Shown: in pieces, positions 19,572 to 27,947 of the stretch
Numbering within the stretch: the stretch's first letter is position 1
Layout: every line of letters starts with the position of its first letter
NCBI RefSeq assembly: GCF_001955695.1
Contig: NZ_CP019236.1
Span: 2,604,001 to 2,668,000, forward strand
Reading direction: 5' to 3'
Length of the DNA stretch: 64,000 nt
Source of the DNA: Rhodoferax koreense
Lineage (GTDB): Bacteria; Pseudomonadota; Gammaproteobacteria; Burkholderiales; Burkholderiaceae_C
Program-made: the position numbers and the translations under genes
Notes under the pieces: model-generated
What the model was told of the DNA's origin: nothing
Seen by the model: only the letters and a program-made list of their open reading frames with translations
The model's database searches: none

Positions 19572-20873
19572 ATGTCCCTTGTTTTACAACCGACGCATCC
19601 GGCAGTGCCTGTGAGTGCACCGGCCGTCGATTCGTCGGCAGCCCTTTCATCGAGTCTGCGGCGCTACGCCGAGGTCCGGGCGCGCAGCCTGGCGCTGGCC
19701 GCGCCACTGTCCGCCGAAGACCAATGCGTGCAGTCCATGCCCGACGCAAGCCCCACCAAGTGGCATCTGGCGCACACGACATGGTTTTTCGAGGCCATGG
19801 TGCTGGTTCCGCACGCGCGGGACTACCGACCCTTCGATGCCCGTTTTTTCTATCTCTTCAACTCCTACTACGAGGCGCTCGGGCCCCGGCATCCGCGAGC
19901 CATGCGCGGTCTGCTGACCCGGCCGTCGGTGGACGAGGTGCTGGCTTACCGTGCGCATGTCGATGCGGCCATGCTCGGCTTCATGCGCGGATGCGGAGAA
20001 GATCGCCAGGCGGCGGTACTGCCCCTGATCACCCTCGGGCTGCACCACGAGCAGCAGCACCAGGAACTGCTGTTGACGGACGTCCTGCATGCACTGTCGT
20101 GCAATCCGATGCTGCCTGCCTATCAGAGCAGTGACGTGCCGTTGTTGCGGTTGGCCACCTCACCCGCATCGGCCTCGTGGCTGCCGCATGCGGAACGCAT
20201 CGTCGAGATCGGCCACGGTGACGACAGCTTTGCGTTCGACAACGAAACCCCGCGGCACCGCCGCCTGCTGCCGGCGTTCGAGATCGCCGACCGGCTGGTC
20301 ACCTGCGGCGAGTATGCACAGTTCATCGCCGATGGCGGCTACCGCCGCCCCGAGCTGTGGTTGTCCGACGGCTGGGCCGCGGTGCAGGGCCAAGGCTGGC
20401 AATCGCCGATCTATTGGTTTCCTGCGGCCGACGCCCGGGTCCAGGCGCATCAGCTCGCGAAATCGGGCACTGCCGACTGGTACGTCTTCGGGCTGAATGG
20501 CCTGCAGCCGCTCGATCCTTCCGCGGCGGTGACCCAACTGAGTTTTTTCGAAGCTTCGGCCTACGCCGAGTGGTCCGGCGCGCGCCTGCCAACGGAATTC
20601 GAGTGGGAGGCCGCCTTTGACACACCGGGCATGCGCCAGATGGACGGCACAGCCTGGCAGTGGACCCGCTCTGCCTACGACCCCTATCCCGGCTTCCGGC
20701 CGCTGGCCGGCATGGCCGGTGAATACAACGGCAAGTTCATGGTCGGACAACTCATTTTGCGCGGCAGCAGCCTGGCAACACCGCCGGGCCACGCGCGGCG
20801 CAGCTACCGCAACTTCTTTCCGCCAGCCGCGCGCTGGCAGTTTTCCGGCATCCGTCTGGCGAGGGACCTATGA
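19572..20873 (+). CDS. egtB: EgtB-type iron-dependent sulfoxide synthase (ergothioneine biosynthesis)
   Basis: 433 residues, start ATG with an AGGAG 8 nt upstream. EgtB couples hercynine (trimethylhistidine) to cysteine or gamma-glutamylcysteine using Fe(II) and O2. The N-terminal DinB-like four-helix domain carries the metal ligands, His68 in the WHLAHTT motif and the HHEQQH pair His159/His163. The C-terminal half is a formylglycine-generating-enzyme-like sulfatase-modifying fold (LSFFEASAYAEWSGARLPTE, GTAWQWTRS, LRGSS). The stop codon overlaps the egtD start (ATGA), so the two are translationally coupled. egtA, egtC and egtE are not in this window, so the sulfur donor and the final C-S lyase cannot be judged here. 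Confidence 0.92.
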   Translation: MSLVLQPTHPAVPVSAPAVDSSAALSSSLRRYAEVRARSLALAAPLSAEDQCVQSMPDASPTKWHLAHTTWFFEAMVLVPHARDYRPFDARFFYLFNSYYEALGPRHPRAMRGLLTRPSVDEVLAYRAHVDAAMLGFMRGCGEDRQAAVLPLITLGLHHEQQHQELLLTDVLHALSCNPMLPAYQSSDVPLLRLATSPASASWLPHAERIVEIGHGDDSFAFDNETPRHRRLLPAFEIADRLVTCGEYAQFIADGGYRRPELWLSDGWAAVQGQGWQSPIYWFPAADARVQAHQLAKSGTADWYVFGLNGLQPLDPSAAVTQLSFFEASAYAEWSGARLPTEFEWEAAFDTPGMRQMDGTAWQWTRSAYDPYPGFRPLAGMAGEYNGKFMVGQLILRGSSLATPPGHARRSYRNFFPPAARWQFSGIRLARDL

Positions 20874-21868
20874 AACCAGCAACTTTTGCCGCGCCGCGGC
20901 GGCGTTTCGAAGCCGTACCGGCCGAGCCTTTGGAGACAGCCGGATTGTCGGCCTTCGGGCAGGACATGCTGGCCGCGCTGGCGGCCTCGCCGCGCAGTAT
21001 CGCGCCCAAGTACTTCTACGATGCCCCCGGCTCGGCGCTGTTCGATCGCATCTGCGAACTGCCCGAGTACTACCCGACGCGCACCGAGGTCGGGATCCTT
21101 CAAGCACAGGCCGTCCACATCGCCGAAGCCATCGGACCGAACGCCGAGATCGTCGAGTTCGGTGCCGGTTCGCTTTTGAAGATTCGCCTGCTGCTCGACG
21201 CCATGGACCGGCCGTCGCGCTACCTGCCGATCGACATCTCGGGCGAACACCTGGCGCAGGCTGCGGCCAGATTGCAGCAGGACTACGCCGGGCTCGAGGT
21301 CCTGCCCGTGGTGGCCGACTACACCCAGGACCTGATCCTGCCGCGTGCGGCGCCCCATGCGGGACGGCGCGTGGGCTTTTTTCCGGGTTCGACCATTGGC
21401 AATTTCACGCCGCCGCAGGCCCTGCATTTCCTGCGCATGGCCGCGCGCGTTCTGCGTGGCGGCGCCTTGCTGCTGGGTGCCGACCTGTTCAAGGACCCAG
21501 CGCTCCTGCACGCCGCCTACAACGATGCGCAAGGTGTGACGGCGGCCTTCAACCTGAACCTGCTGGCCCGCGCCAACCGTGAACTCGGGGCCGATTTCGT
21601 GCTGTCGCAGTTCGCCCACAGCGCCTTCTACAATGCACCGCTGCGCCGCATCGAAATGCACCTGGTGAGCCTGCGCGAGCAACAAGTCACCGTCTGCGGA
21701 AGGCGCTTCAGCTTCTCCGAAGGCGAGAGCCTGCACACCGAGAATTCGCACAAGTTCACCGTGGACAGCCTGCGCGCCCTGGCCACCGAAGCCGGCTTCA
21801 CGCCCGGCCGCGTGTGGACCGATCCGAACCAACTTTTCAGCCTGCATTGGTTGCAGGCACCTTCCTGA
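20870..21868 (+). CDS. egtD: L-histidine N-alpha-methyltransferase EgtD
   Basis: 332 residues, overlapping egtB by 4 nt. EgtD trimethylates histidine with SAM to make hercynine, the substrate of EgtB. Family features are the N-terminal PKYFYDAPGSALFD segment, the SAM-binding motif IVEFGAGSLLKIRLLLDA, the GFFPGSTIGNF motif and the C-terminal NSHKFTVD. The length is usual for the family. EgtB-EgtD as an overlapping pair is the minimal core of ergothioneine synthesis in many proteobacteria. Cytosolic. Confidence 0.93.
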   Translation: MKPATFAAPRRRFEAVPAEPLETAGLSAFGQDMLAALAASPRSIAPKYFYDAPGSALFDRICELPEYYPTRTEVGILQAQAVHIAEAIGPNAEIVEFGAGSLLKIRLLLDAMDRPSRYLPIDISGEHLAQAAARLQQDYAGLEVLPVVADYTQDLILPRAAPHAGRRVGFFPGSTIGNFTPPQALHFLRMAARVLRGGALLLGADLFKDPALLHAAYNDAQGVTAAFNLNLLARANRELGADFVLSQFAHSAFYNAPLRRIEMHLVSLREQQVTVCGRRFSFSEGESLHTENSHKFTVDSLRALATEAGFTPGRVWTDPNQLFSLHWLQAPS

Positions 21869-21877
21869 GGAACCCGC

Positions 21878-22159
21878 ATGAAAGCAACCTGGAACGGCGC
21901 TACGATCGCCGAAAGCGACGACATCGCCGTGGTCGAAGGCAACCACTATTTCCCCATGAGTTCGCTCAACCGCGACGTGGTGAGCTTCAGCAACCACAAG
22001 ACCACCTGCGCCTGGAAAGGCCAGGCAAGCTACCTCTCGCTGCTGGTGAACGGCGAGATGAACACCGATGCGGCCTGGTACTACGCCGAGCCCAAGTCCG
22101 GAGCCGAGGAAGTGGCCGACCGGGTGGCGTTCTGGAAAGGCGTGAAGATCGAGCCCTGA
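21878..22159 (+). CDS. DUF427 domain protein, 93 aa
   Basis: A small protein matching the DUF427 pattern (MKATWNGATIAESDD, then HYFPMSSLN, KGQASYLSL and AAWYYAEP). The family has a compact beta-rich fold without an established reaction. It starts 9 bp after egtD with a GAGG upstream, so it is probably in the egt operon. Whether it assists ergothioneine metabolism is unknown. Confidence 0.85.
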   Translation: MKATWNGATIAESDDIAVVEGNHYFPMSSLNRDVVSFSNHKTTCAWKGQASYLSLLVNGEMNTDAAWYYAEPKSGAEEVADRVAFWKGVKIEP

Positions 22160-22205
22160 CGCGGCCGGGGCCGGTGCGGCCCAAAGTTCAGTACGATAGC
22201 GTGAC

Positions 22206-22961
22206 ATGAGTACCGTCACACTTTCCCCTTCGTTCGCACCACCGGCCCAGGTCGTGCCCATCCTGCGCCAACAGGGCTATGCCGTGCTGAGCGCGGCCAG
22301 CGTCACGCAACTGGCGGGCTGCGAGCTGGCGGCGCTCATGGCGCTCAATCCCTCATGGAACGACCTGCCGCCCGACGCTTACCTCAAGGATGGCGGTCAC
22401 TACCGACGCCGCCGCCATTCCTGTTTCGTCGTGCAGGGCGACGCGCTTACGCAGGTGCCGCATCGCGCGCACTGGCAACCGCTGGCTTACAACGCCTTGC
22501 ACGGCGGCATGGAGCGATGGTTCGAGCCGATGCGCGACAGCGACGTTCACGCGCCGGGCTGGCGGCAGTTGCTGGTGGCCCTTGGGCGCATCTGCACCGC
22601 GCTCAAGGCCGACGCGGGCGCCCCGGCGGCTCCGCCATGGTTCGTGGAGGCCCATCAGTTCCGAATCGACACCACCGACGGCATCGGACGGCCCACACCG
22701 GAGGGCGCCCACCGTGACGGGGTGGATTTCGTGGCCGTGCTGTTGGTCGACCGGGTGGGCATCAAGGGCGGCGAGACGCGGGTTTTCGAGGCCGAAGGGC
22801 CGAATGGCCAACGTTTCACGCTGACCGAACCCTGGTCGATGCTACTGCTCGACGACACGCGTGTGATCCATGAGTCCACGCCGATCCAGCCCACGGCCGA
22901 CGGCGGCCACCGCGACACGCTGGTGCTGACCTTCCGTGCATCGGGTTTCCAGAGCAGTTGA
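22206..22961 (+). CDS. 2-oxoglutarate/Fe(II) dioxygenase family protein
   Basis: 251 residues, resembling the 2OG-Fe_Oxy_2 (BsmA-like) family. The facial triad can be read as His169-x-Asp171 (EGAHRDGVDF) and His222 (TRVIHESTP), with Arg236 (GHRDTLVLTFR) as the 2OG-binding residue. Members hydroxylate small substrates such as amino acids. It follows the DUF427 gene by 46 bp on the same strand and could be the fourth gene of the egt operon. The substrate is unknown; a link to histidine or hercynine derivatives is only contextual. Confidence 0.8.
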   Translation: MSTVTLSPSFAPPAQVVPILRQQGYAVLSAASVTQLAGCELAALMALNPSWNDLPPDAYLKDGGHYRRRRHSCFVVQGDALTQVPHRAHWQPLAYNALHGGMERWFEPMRDSDVHAPGWRQLLVALGRICTALKADAGAPAAPPWFVEAHQFRIDTTDGIGRPTPEGAHRDGVDFVAVLLVDRVGIKGGETRVFEAEGPNGQRFTLTEPWSMLLLDDTRVIHESTPIQPTADGGHRDTLVLTFRASGFQSS

Positions 22962-23107
22962 GCCCAAGGCTTGACCTGAAGCAAGGCCGATGCCGGGGTG
23001 TGCGTCGATGATGGCTTGCGGTCCTACAGCCGCGCGGGCAGCCGCGCTGTAGAGTTGTTTCAGGCGGCAGAGCGCGGGCCGAGCCGCTCCCAAAGAAGGA
23101 GAAAACC

Positions 23108-23545
23108 ATGTTCAAGCACATTCTGGTTCCCGTGGACGGCTCCGACACCGGCCTGGCCGCCGTCGGCAAGGCGATCGAACTGGCCAAGGTTTTCGACAGC
23201 TGGATCACGCTGGTGCATGTGATCGACCAATACCCCTTCGTCGGCATCGGCACCGACTATGCGTTCGGCCAGACCGAATACATCACGGCCGCCACCTCCA
23301 ACGCCAACAATGCCTTGCAGGCCGGGGAGGACCGCATCAACGCCGCCGGCCTGCGCTGCACACGCCAGGTGATCGAAGGCCACGTGATGGAAGACGGCAT
23401 CCTGCAGGCGGCCAAGACCGCCGGTGCCGACCTGATCGTGATGGGCTCCCATGGCCGCCACGGTATCGAAAAGCTCCTGCTGGGCAGCGTCACGCAGCGC
23501 GTGCTGTCCCACACCACGCTGCCCGTGCTCGTGGTCCGAGGTTAA
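23108..23545 (+). CDS. Universal stress protein (UspA family)
   Basis: 145 residues, start ATG preceded by AAGAAGGAG. A single Usp domain begins with MFKHILVPVDGSD. The ATP-binding G-2x-G-9x-G(S/T) motif is intact near the C-terminus (MGSHGRHGIEKLLLGSV). Usp proteins bind ATP and help survival under stress; the target is not known. It is monocistronic, convergent with bktB. The upstream region shares a TGCGNCGATG(AT)GGCTTGC word and GTCCTAC with the region upstream of the hybrid kinase at 55586. Confidence 0.93.
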   Translation: MFKHILVPVDGSDTGLAAVGKAIELAKVFDSWITLVHVIDQYPFVGIGTDYAFGQTEYITAATSNANNALQAGEDRINAAGLRCTRQVIEGHVMEDGILQAAKTAGADLIVMGSHGRHGIEKLLLGSVTQRVLSHTTLPVLVVRG

Positions 23546-23603
23546 GTTGGATAGAGCGTGGACCGGAGAGGAGATCGGTCCGCGCAGCAGGACGATTCGC
23601 GTC

Positions 23604-24785
23604 CTATCTTTCAAAAATGGCGGCAATCCCTTGCCCACCGCCGATGCACATGGTCACCAGCGCATAACGTCCGCCGATGCGCTCCAGTTCGTACAGCGCC
23701 TTCACGGTGATGAGCGCTCCGGTCGCGCCGATCGGGTGGCCGAGCGAGATGCCCGAGCCGTTCGGGTTGACCTTCGCCGGGTCGAGTTCCAGGTCGCGCG
23801 TCACGGCGCAGGCCTGGGCCGCGAAGGCCTCGTTGGCCTCGATCACGTCGAGGTCGTTGACGGTCAGCCCCGCCAATTGCAGCGCCTTCCGGCTTGCCGG
23901 CACCGGGCCGATGCCCATGTACTTCGGGTCGACGCCGGCATGCGCATAGGCCACGAGCCGCGCCATGGGCTTCAGGCCGCGGGCCTCGGCCACGCCTTTC
24001 TCCATCAGCAGCACGGCGGCCGCCGCATCGTTGATGCCGGAAGCGTTGCCGGCCGTCACCGTGCCGTTTTCCTTGGCGAACACCGGCTTGAGCTTGGCCA
24101 TGTCGGCCAGCGTCGCGCCAGGGCGGAAGTGCTCGTCGGTGGCGTAGGCGACGTCGCCTTTCTTGCTCTTGAGTATGACCGGCGTGATCTGGCTGGTGAA
24201 GTAGCCGGCCTGTGTGGCGCGTTCGGCGCGGTTGTGGCTTTCCACCGCCAGGCGGTCCTGGTCTTCGCGCGTGATGCCCCATTTGGCGGCGATGTTCTCG
24301 GCCGTCACCCCCATGTGGATGTTGTGGAACGGATCGTGCAGGGCACCCATCATCATGTCGATCATCTTGGTGTCGCCCATGCGGGCACCCCAGCGCGCAT
24401 TCAGCGAGGCATAGGGCGCGCGGCTCATATTCTCGGCACCGCCGCCGACGGCGATGTCGGCGTCGCCCAGCAGGATCGACTGCGCCGCCGAGACAATGGC
24501 CTGCAGGCCGGAGCCGCAGAGCCGGTTCACGTTGTAGGCCGGGGTTTCCTGGCTGCAGCCACCGTCGATCGCGGCGACGCGCGACAGGTACATGTCCTTG
24601 GGCTCGGTGTTGACCACATGGCCGAACACCACGTGGCCGACGTCGGCACCGGCCACGTCGGCGCGCGCCAGCGCCTCGCGCACCACCTGCGCGGCCAGTT
24701 GGGTGGGGGGCACGTCCTTCAGGCTGCCGCCGAAAGTTCCGATGGCGGTGCGCACACCGCTGACAACCACGACTTCTCTGCGCAT
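23604..24785 (-). CDS. bktB: Acetyl-CoA C-acyltransferase, BktB-type beta-ketothiolase
   Basis: 393 residues. I chose the start at 24785 (MRREVVVVSG) because AGGAG lies 7 nt upstream. The thiolase catalytic set is complete: nucleophile Cys90 (VNRLCGSG), His350 (GHPIGATGA) and Cys380 (TMCIGGGQG). The sequence resembles Cupriavidus BktB closely over its whole length, as far as I can recall that protein. The enzyme condenses or cleaves acyl-CoAs, including C5 substrates, in beta-oxidation and polyhydroxyalkanoate precursor supply. It is divergent from the DUF465 gene. A perfect TTGACA lies upstream (24834-24829). Confidence 0.9.
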   Translation of the reverse strand: MRREVVVVSGVRTAIGTFGGSLKDVPPTQLAAQVVREALARADVAGADVGHVVFGHVVNTEPKDMYLSRVAAIDGGCSQETPAYNVNRLCGSGLQAIVSAAQSILLGDADIAVGGGAENMSRAPYASLNARWGARMGDTKMIDMMMGALHDPFHNIHMGVTAENIAAKWGITREDQDRLAVESHNRAERATQAGYFTSQITPVILKSKKGDVAYATDEHFRPGATLADMAKLKPVFAKENGTVTAGNASGINDAAAAVLLMEKGVAEARGLKPMARLVAYAHAGVDPKYMGIGPVPASRKALQLAGLTVNDLDVIEANEAFAAQACAVTRDLELDPAKVNPNGSGISLGHPIGATGALITVKALYELERIGGRYALVTMCIGGGQGIAAIFER

Positions 24786-24828
24786 TCCGGTCTCCTGTCT
24801 GGGTTTGATGATCTGGCGCATACTGTAA

Positions 24829-24834
24829 TGTCAA
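24829..24834 (-). promoter_or_regulatory. Candidate -35 box upstream of bktB
   Basis: TTGACA on the minus strand, 44 nt upstream of the bktB start codon. At 17 bp spacing the -10 would be TCATCA, which is poor, so this is a tentative promoter. Confidence 0.25.
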
Positions 24835-24882
24835 TGGCACGCGTTGGCTGTCGCCAACCATTTCAACGAAGGAGACATACCC

Positions 24883-25122
24883 ATGGAATTGCTCAACCAC
24901 GATCTGGCCCACGAGTTTCCGCACCTCGTCGGCAAGATGCGCAGCCTGAAGCTGTCGAGTTCGCGTTTCCTGCACCTGTTCAACGAATACGATGAACTGA
25001 ACAACGGCATCACCAAGATCGAGCAGGACGGCAGCGCGATCGCCGACGAGGCGCTGGAAGACATGAAGAAGAAGCGCCTCAAGGTCAAGGACGACATCTA
25101 CCAGATGCTCATCGCGAAGTAG
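24883..25122 (+). CDS. DUF465 (YdcH-like) small coiled-coil protein
   Basis: 79 residues; the ATG at 24883 has GAAGGAG upstream and is preferred to the frame start at 24844. The sequence (MELLNHDLAHEFPH, FLHLFNEYDELN, MKKKRLKVKDDIYQML) fits the YdcH/DUF465 family of short helical proteins rich in charged residues. The molecular role of the family is not established. It is divergent from bktB. Confidence 0.85.
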   Translation: MELLNHDLAHEFPHLVGKMRSLKLSSSRFLHLFNEYDELNNGITKIEQDGSAIADEALEDMKKKRLKVKDDIYQMLIAK

Positions 25123-25246
25123 CCGGCTCAGGCGGCGTGCCGGTTTTTCACGCCGTTGTCACGGGTCGGGCCTTTTTGTCATCGAACCGACACAGGTTTT
25201 CGCTACCTTTCAAGGCATCTTGACCAGTCTGCCCGCGGGAGAAAAC

Positions 25247-26161
25247 ATGAACAACGAGGAATTGATGCAGCGCGTCACGCGCGATCTGATGGACAGCTAC
25301 GACGAAGAGCTGGAAATGGAGATCGAGGACCGCGTGTGGGCCACGCCGGATGGCGGCGAGGCGGAGGTGATCGACACGCCGAAGGACAAGGAAGCCCGCC
25401 GGGTCTATTTCCGCGAACTGTTCAGGCTGCAGGCCGAACTGGTGAAGCTGCAGGACTGGGTGGTCGCCACCGGTCACAAGGTGGTGATCCTGTTCGAAGG
25501 CCGGGACGCCGCGGGCAAGGGCGGCGTGATCAAGCGCATCACGCAGCGGCTGAACCCGCGCGTCTGCCGTGTGGCCGCGCTGCCCGCGCCGAACGACCGG
25601 GAACGCACGCAGTGGTATTTCCAGCGCTATGTGTCGCACCTGCCGGCGGCCGGCGAGATCGTGCTGTTCGACCGCAGCTGGTACAACCGCGCGGGCGTGG
25701 AACGCGTGATGGGTTTTTGCACCGACGAGCAGTACGAGGAGTTCTTCCGCTCGGTGCCGGAGTTCGAGCGCATGCTGGTGCGCTCGGGCATCCAGCTCAT
25801 GAAGTACTGGTTCTCGATCTCGGATGACGAGCAGCATTCGCGCTTCCTCGGCCGCATCCACGATCCGCTGAAGCAGTGGAAGCTGAGTCCCATGGACCTG
25901 GAGTCACGCAGCCGCTGGGAGGCTTACACCAAGGCCAAGGAAATCATGCTGGAGCGCACGCACATCGAAGAGGCACCCTGGCGCGTGGTGCAGGCCGTGG
26001 ACAAGAAGAAGGCCCGGCTCAACTGCATCCACCACCTGCTGCAGCAGATGCCCTACAAGGAAGTGCCGCATCCGAGCATCGTGTTGCCGCCACGGGTGCG
26101 CCATGAGGACTACATCCGGCATCCCGTGCCGCAGGACATGATCGTCCCCGAGATTTACTGA
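25247..26161 (+). CDS. ppk2: Polyphosphate kinase 2
   Basis: 304 residues from the ATG at 25247, which follows a GGGAG. It uses inorganic polyphosphate to phosphorylate nucleotides, or the reverse. The PPK2 core is complete: Walker A GRDAAGKGG (residues 85-93), Walker B FDRSWYNRAG (Asp142-Arg143), and the lid/arginine-rich segment following it. One PPK2 domain is present, so it is a one-domain type; from sequence alone I cannot say whether NDP or NMP is preferred. It is convergent with the SDR gene, with only 3 bp between the stop codons. Confidence 0.92.
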   Translation: MNNEELMQRVTRDLMDSYDEELEMEIEDRVWATPDGGEAEVIDTPKDKEARRVYFRELFRLQAELVKLQDWVVATGHKVVILFEGRDAAGKGGVIKRITQRLNPRVCRVAALPAPNDRERTQWYFQRYVSHLPAAGEIVLFDRSWYNRAGVERVMGFCTDEQYEEFFRSVPEFERMLVRSGIQLMKYWFSISDDEQHSRFLGRIHDPLKQWKLSPMDLESRSRWEAYTKAKEIMLERTHIEEAPWRVVQAVDKKKARLNCIHHLLQQMPYKEVPHPSIVLPPRVRHEDYIRHPVPQDMIVPEIY

Positions 26162-26164
26162 CGT

Positions 26165-26923
26165 TTATTGATCCCGTACGTCGGCCACGGGGTTGGCGCC
26201 GAAGTCCTCGCGCGCCAGGTAGGCCAGCAGGCGCGCCGCCGCGTCCGAAGGTGACGTGAGCTGGTCGTTCTTCTTCAGGCTGGCGAAGTTGCCCTGGTCG
26301 GGAAAGGCGCGCGCGTCGGCGTTGCGCAGCAACGCCTGCATGTCGGTGTCGATCACGCCGGGGGCGAGGGAGCAGACCTTCGCGCCGTTCTTCTTCAGGG
26401 CCTCGTCGAGTGCCAGGCAGCGCGTGAAATGATCGACACCCGCCTTGGCCGCGCAGTAACCAGCCTGCGAGGCCATGGCGCGGCGGCCCAGTCCGGAGGA
26501 GATGTTGAGCACGCGGCGCAGCCCGGTCCAGGCATCGGTGGCATGCAGGAAGGCGGCGGTGAGCTGCATCGGCGCCTCCAGGCCGACGCGCAGCGCGTGT
26601 GCCAGGTCGGCCGGGTCGGCCTGGCTCAGCGGCACCAGGTTGGCCACCGTGGCGGCGTTGTTGATCAGCGTGGCGGTGGCCCAGTCGGTGCGGCCCTGGT
26701 GCTGCAGCCAATGCGCGAGTTTGGCGGCCACCGGGATGCTCTGCGTCAGGTCATGCGTCCACTGCTCCAGCGCAGCGCCGGCGCTCTGCGCGTGCTGCTG
26801 CAGTTTTTCATTGCTCTTGCGCGAGATGCAGATCAGGCTGTGTTCCGGCTTGAGCAGTTGTTCGGCCATGGCCAGGCCCATGCCGCGGGAGGCACCGGTG
26901 ATGATGTAGAGGTGTTGGGTCAT
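26165..26923 (-). CDS. Short-chain dehydrogenase/reductase
   Basis: 252 residues, start at 26923 (MTQHLYIITGASRG) with GGGAG 5 nt upstream. Classical SDR features: the TGASRGMG nucleotide-binding motif at the N-terminus, NNAATV, the catalytic Ser region (VLNISSGLG) and the Tyr-x3-Lys motif (GYCAAKAG). It resembles the sepiapterin reductase/YueD-like branch (LHATDAW), but the substrate cannot be assigned. Cytosolic, monocistronic. Confidence 0.88.
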   Translation of the reverse strand: MTQHLYIITGASRGMGLAMAEQLLKPEHSLICISRKSNEKLQQHAQSAGAALEQWTHDLTQSIPVAAKLAHWLQHQGRTDWATATLINNAATVANLVPLSQADPADLAHALRVGLEAPMQLTAAFLHATDAWTGLRRVLNISSGLGRRAMASQAGYCAAKAGVDHFTRCLALDEALKKNGAKVCSLAPGVIDTDMQALLRNADARAFPDQGNFASLKKNDQLTSPSDAAARLLAYLAREDFGANPVADVRDQ

Positions 26924-26982
26924 GGGTACTCCCGGTTTGTTTTGGCACAAGCATAGCCAAAAGCGGGCCGCGCAACCAGCGT

Positions 26983-27657
26983 TCAGAACGGCGCCAGGTC
27001 TTCGAAGGCCAGGGGCTCGCCGGTGACGGGATGCGGCAACCTGAGCGCGCAGGCGTGCAGCAGCAGTCGGTCCGACAAGGCCTGGATTTCGGGAGACGCA
27101 TACAGCCGGTCGCCCAGGATCGGATGGCCCAGCGCCTGCAGGTGAACACGCAGCTGGTGAGACCGGCCGGTGACGGGCTGGAGCTCGACGCGTGTGGTGC
27201 CCGGCCGATCGCCGGCGCCCTCGGGCAGGCCGCGCCAGCGCGTGATGCTGGGCTTGCCCTGCAAGGCGTCGATGATGCGCAGCGGCCGCCTTGGCCAGTC
27301 GACGCGGATGGGCAGGTCGATCTCCCGCCAGTCATCCCATTTGGGCAGGTCGCCGGCCACCACGGCCGTGTAGCGTTTGTGGACCTCGCGCCCGGCGAAG
27401 GCTGCGTTGAGCAGGCGCTGCACGGCTGCGCCGCGCGCCATCAGCATCAGGCCCGAGGTGGCCATGTCGAGCCGGTGCACCACGAGTGCGTCTGGGTACA
27501 TCTGCTGCACGCGCAGGCTCAGGCAGTCCTGCTTGTCGGCGCCTCGGCCGGGCACGGCCAGGAGGCCCGAGGGTTTGCGCAGCACGATCAACGCGTCGTC
27601 GGCGAACAACACCTCGGTACCTGGCGCGACGGCCGGCACGGCCTGTTCCTGGTTCAC
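26983..27657 (-). CDS. RluA-family pseudouridine synthase
   Basis: 224 residues if translation starts at the GTG at 27657, which overlaps the stop of the VF530 gene (GTGA). The catalytic Asp lies in [10 protein letters not shown], followed by the GREVHKRY segment and the C-terminal [11 protein letters not shown] and [10 protein letters not shown] motifs. No N-terminal S4 domain is present, which fits RluA-like enzymes acting on rRNA/tRNA such as the RluA or YlyB types. The target uridine is unknown. Coupling to the DNA-binding VF530 gene is common in proteobacteria by my recollection. Confidence 0.9.
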   Translation of the reverse strand: MNQEQAVPAVAPGTEVLFADDALIVLRKPSGLLAVPGRGADKQDCLSLRVQQMYPDALVVHRLDMATSGLMLMARGAAVQRLLNAAFAGREVHKRYTAVVAGDLPKWDDWREIDLPIRVDWPRRPLRIIDALQGKPSITRWRGLPEGAGDRPGTTRVELQPVTGRSHQLRVHLQALGHPILGDRLYASPEIQALSDRLLLHACALRLPHPVTGEPLAFEDLAPF

Positions 27658-27947
27658 CGCCCCTGGCGTTTTTGCTCGCGCAGCATGAACAGGTAGAGGC
27701 TCTCCACCTTCTCGCGCGCCCAAGGCGTCTTGCGCAGGAAGGTGAGACTCGATTTGATGCTCGGGTTGCTCTGGAAACAACGCACCGGCACACGTTCGGC
27801 CAGGCCCTCCCAGCCGTAGCCTTCGACCAGCGCGGTGACGACGGCCTCGAGTGTCAGGCCGTGCAACGGGTTGCGCGGCTGCGCGGGGCGGGCCGGGGTG
27901 GTGCCGTCGGCTGGCGCGGTTTCATTCGGCGGCATGCTGGACGTCAT
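27654..27947 (-). CDS. VF530-family (DUF2132) DNA-binding protein
   Basis: 97 residues from the ATG at 27947, with an in-frame alternative at 27935. The conserved block is [19 protein letters not shown], followed by [19 protein letters not shown] and [11 protein letters not shown], which is the VF530 fold signature. Members are small helical proteins with reported DNA-binding ability. The gene overlaps the 3' end of the upstream kinase gene by about 26 bp and the start of the RluA gene by 4 bp, so the three are probably one transcript. Confidence 0.88.
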   Translation of the reverse strand: MTSSMPPNETAPADGTTPARPAQPRNPLHGLTLEAVVTALVEGYGWEGLAERVPVRCFQSNPSIKSSLTFLRKTPWAREKVESLYLFMLREQKRQGR

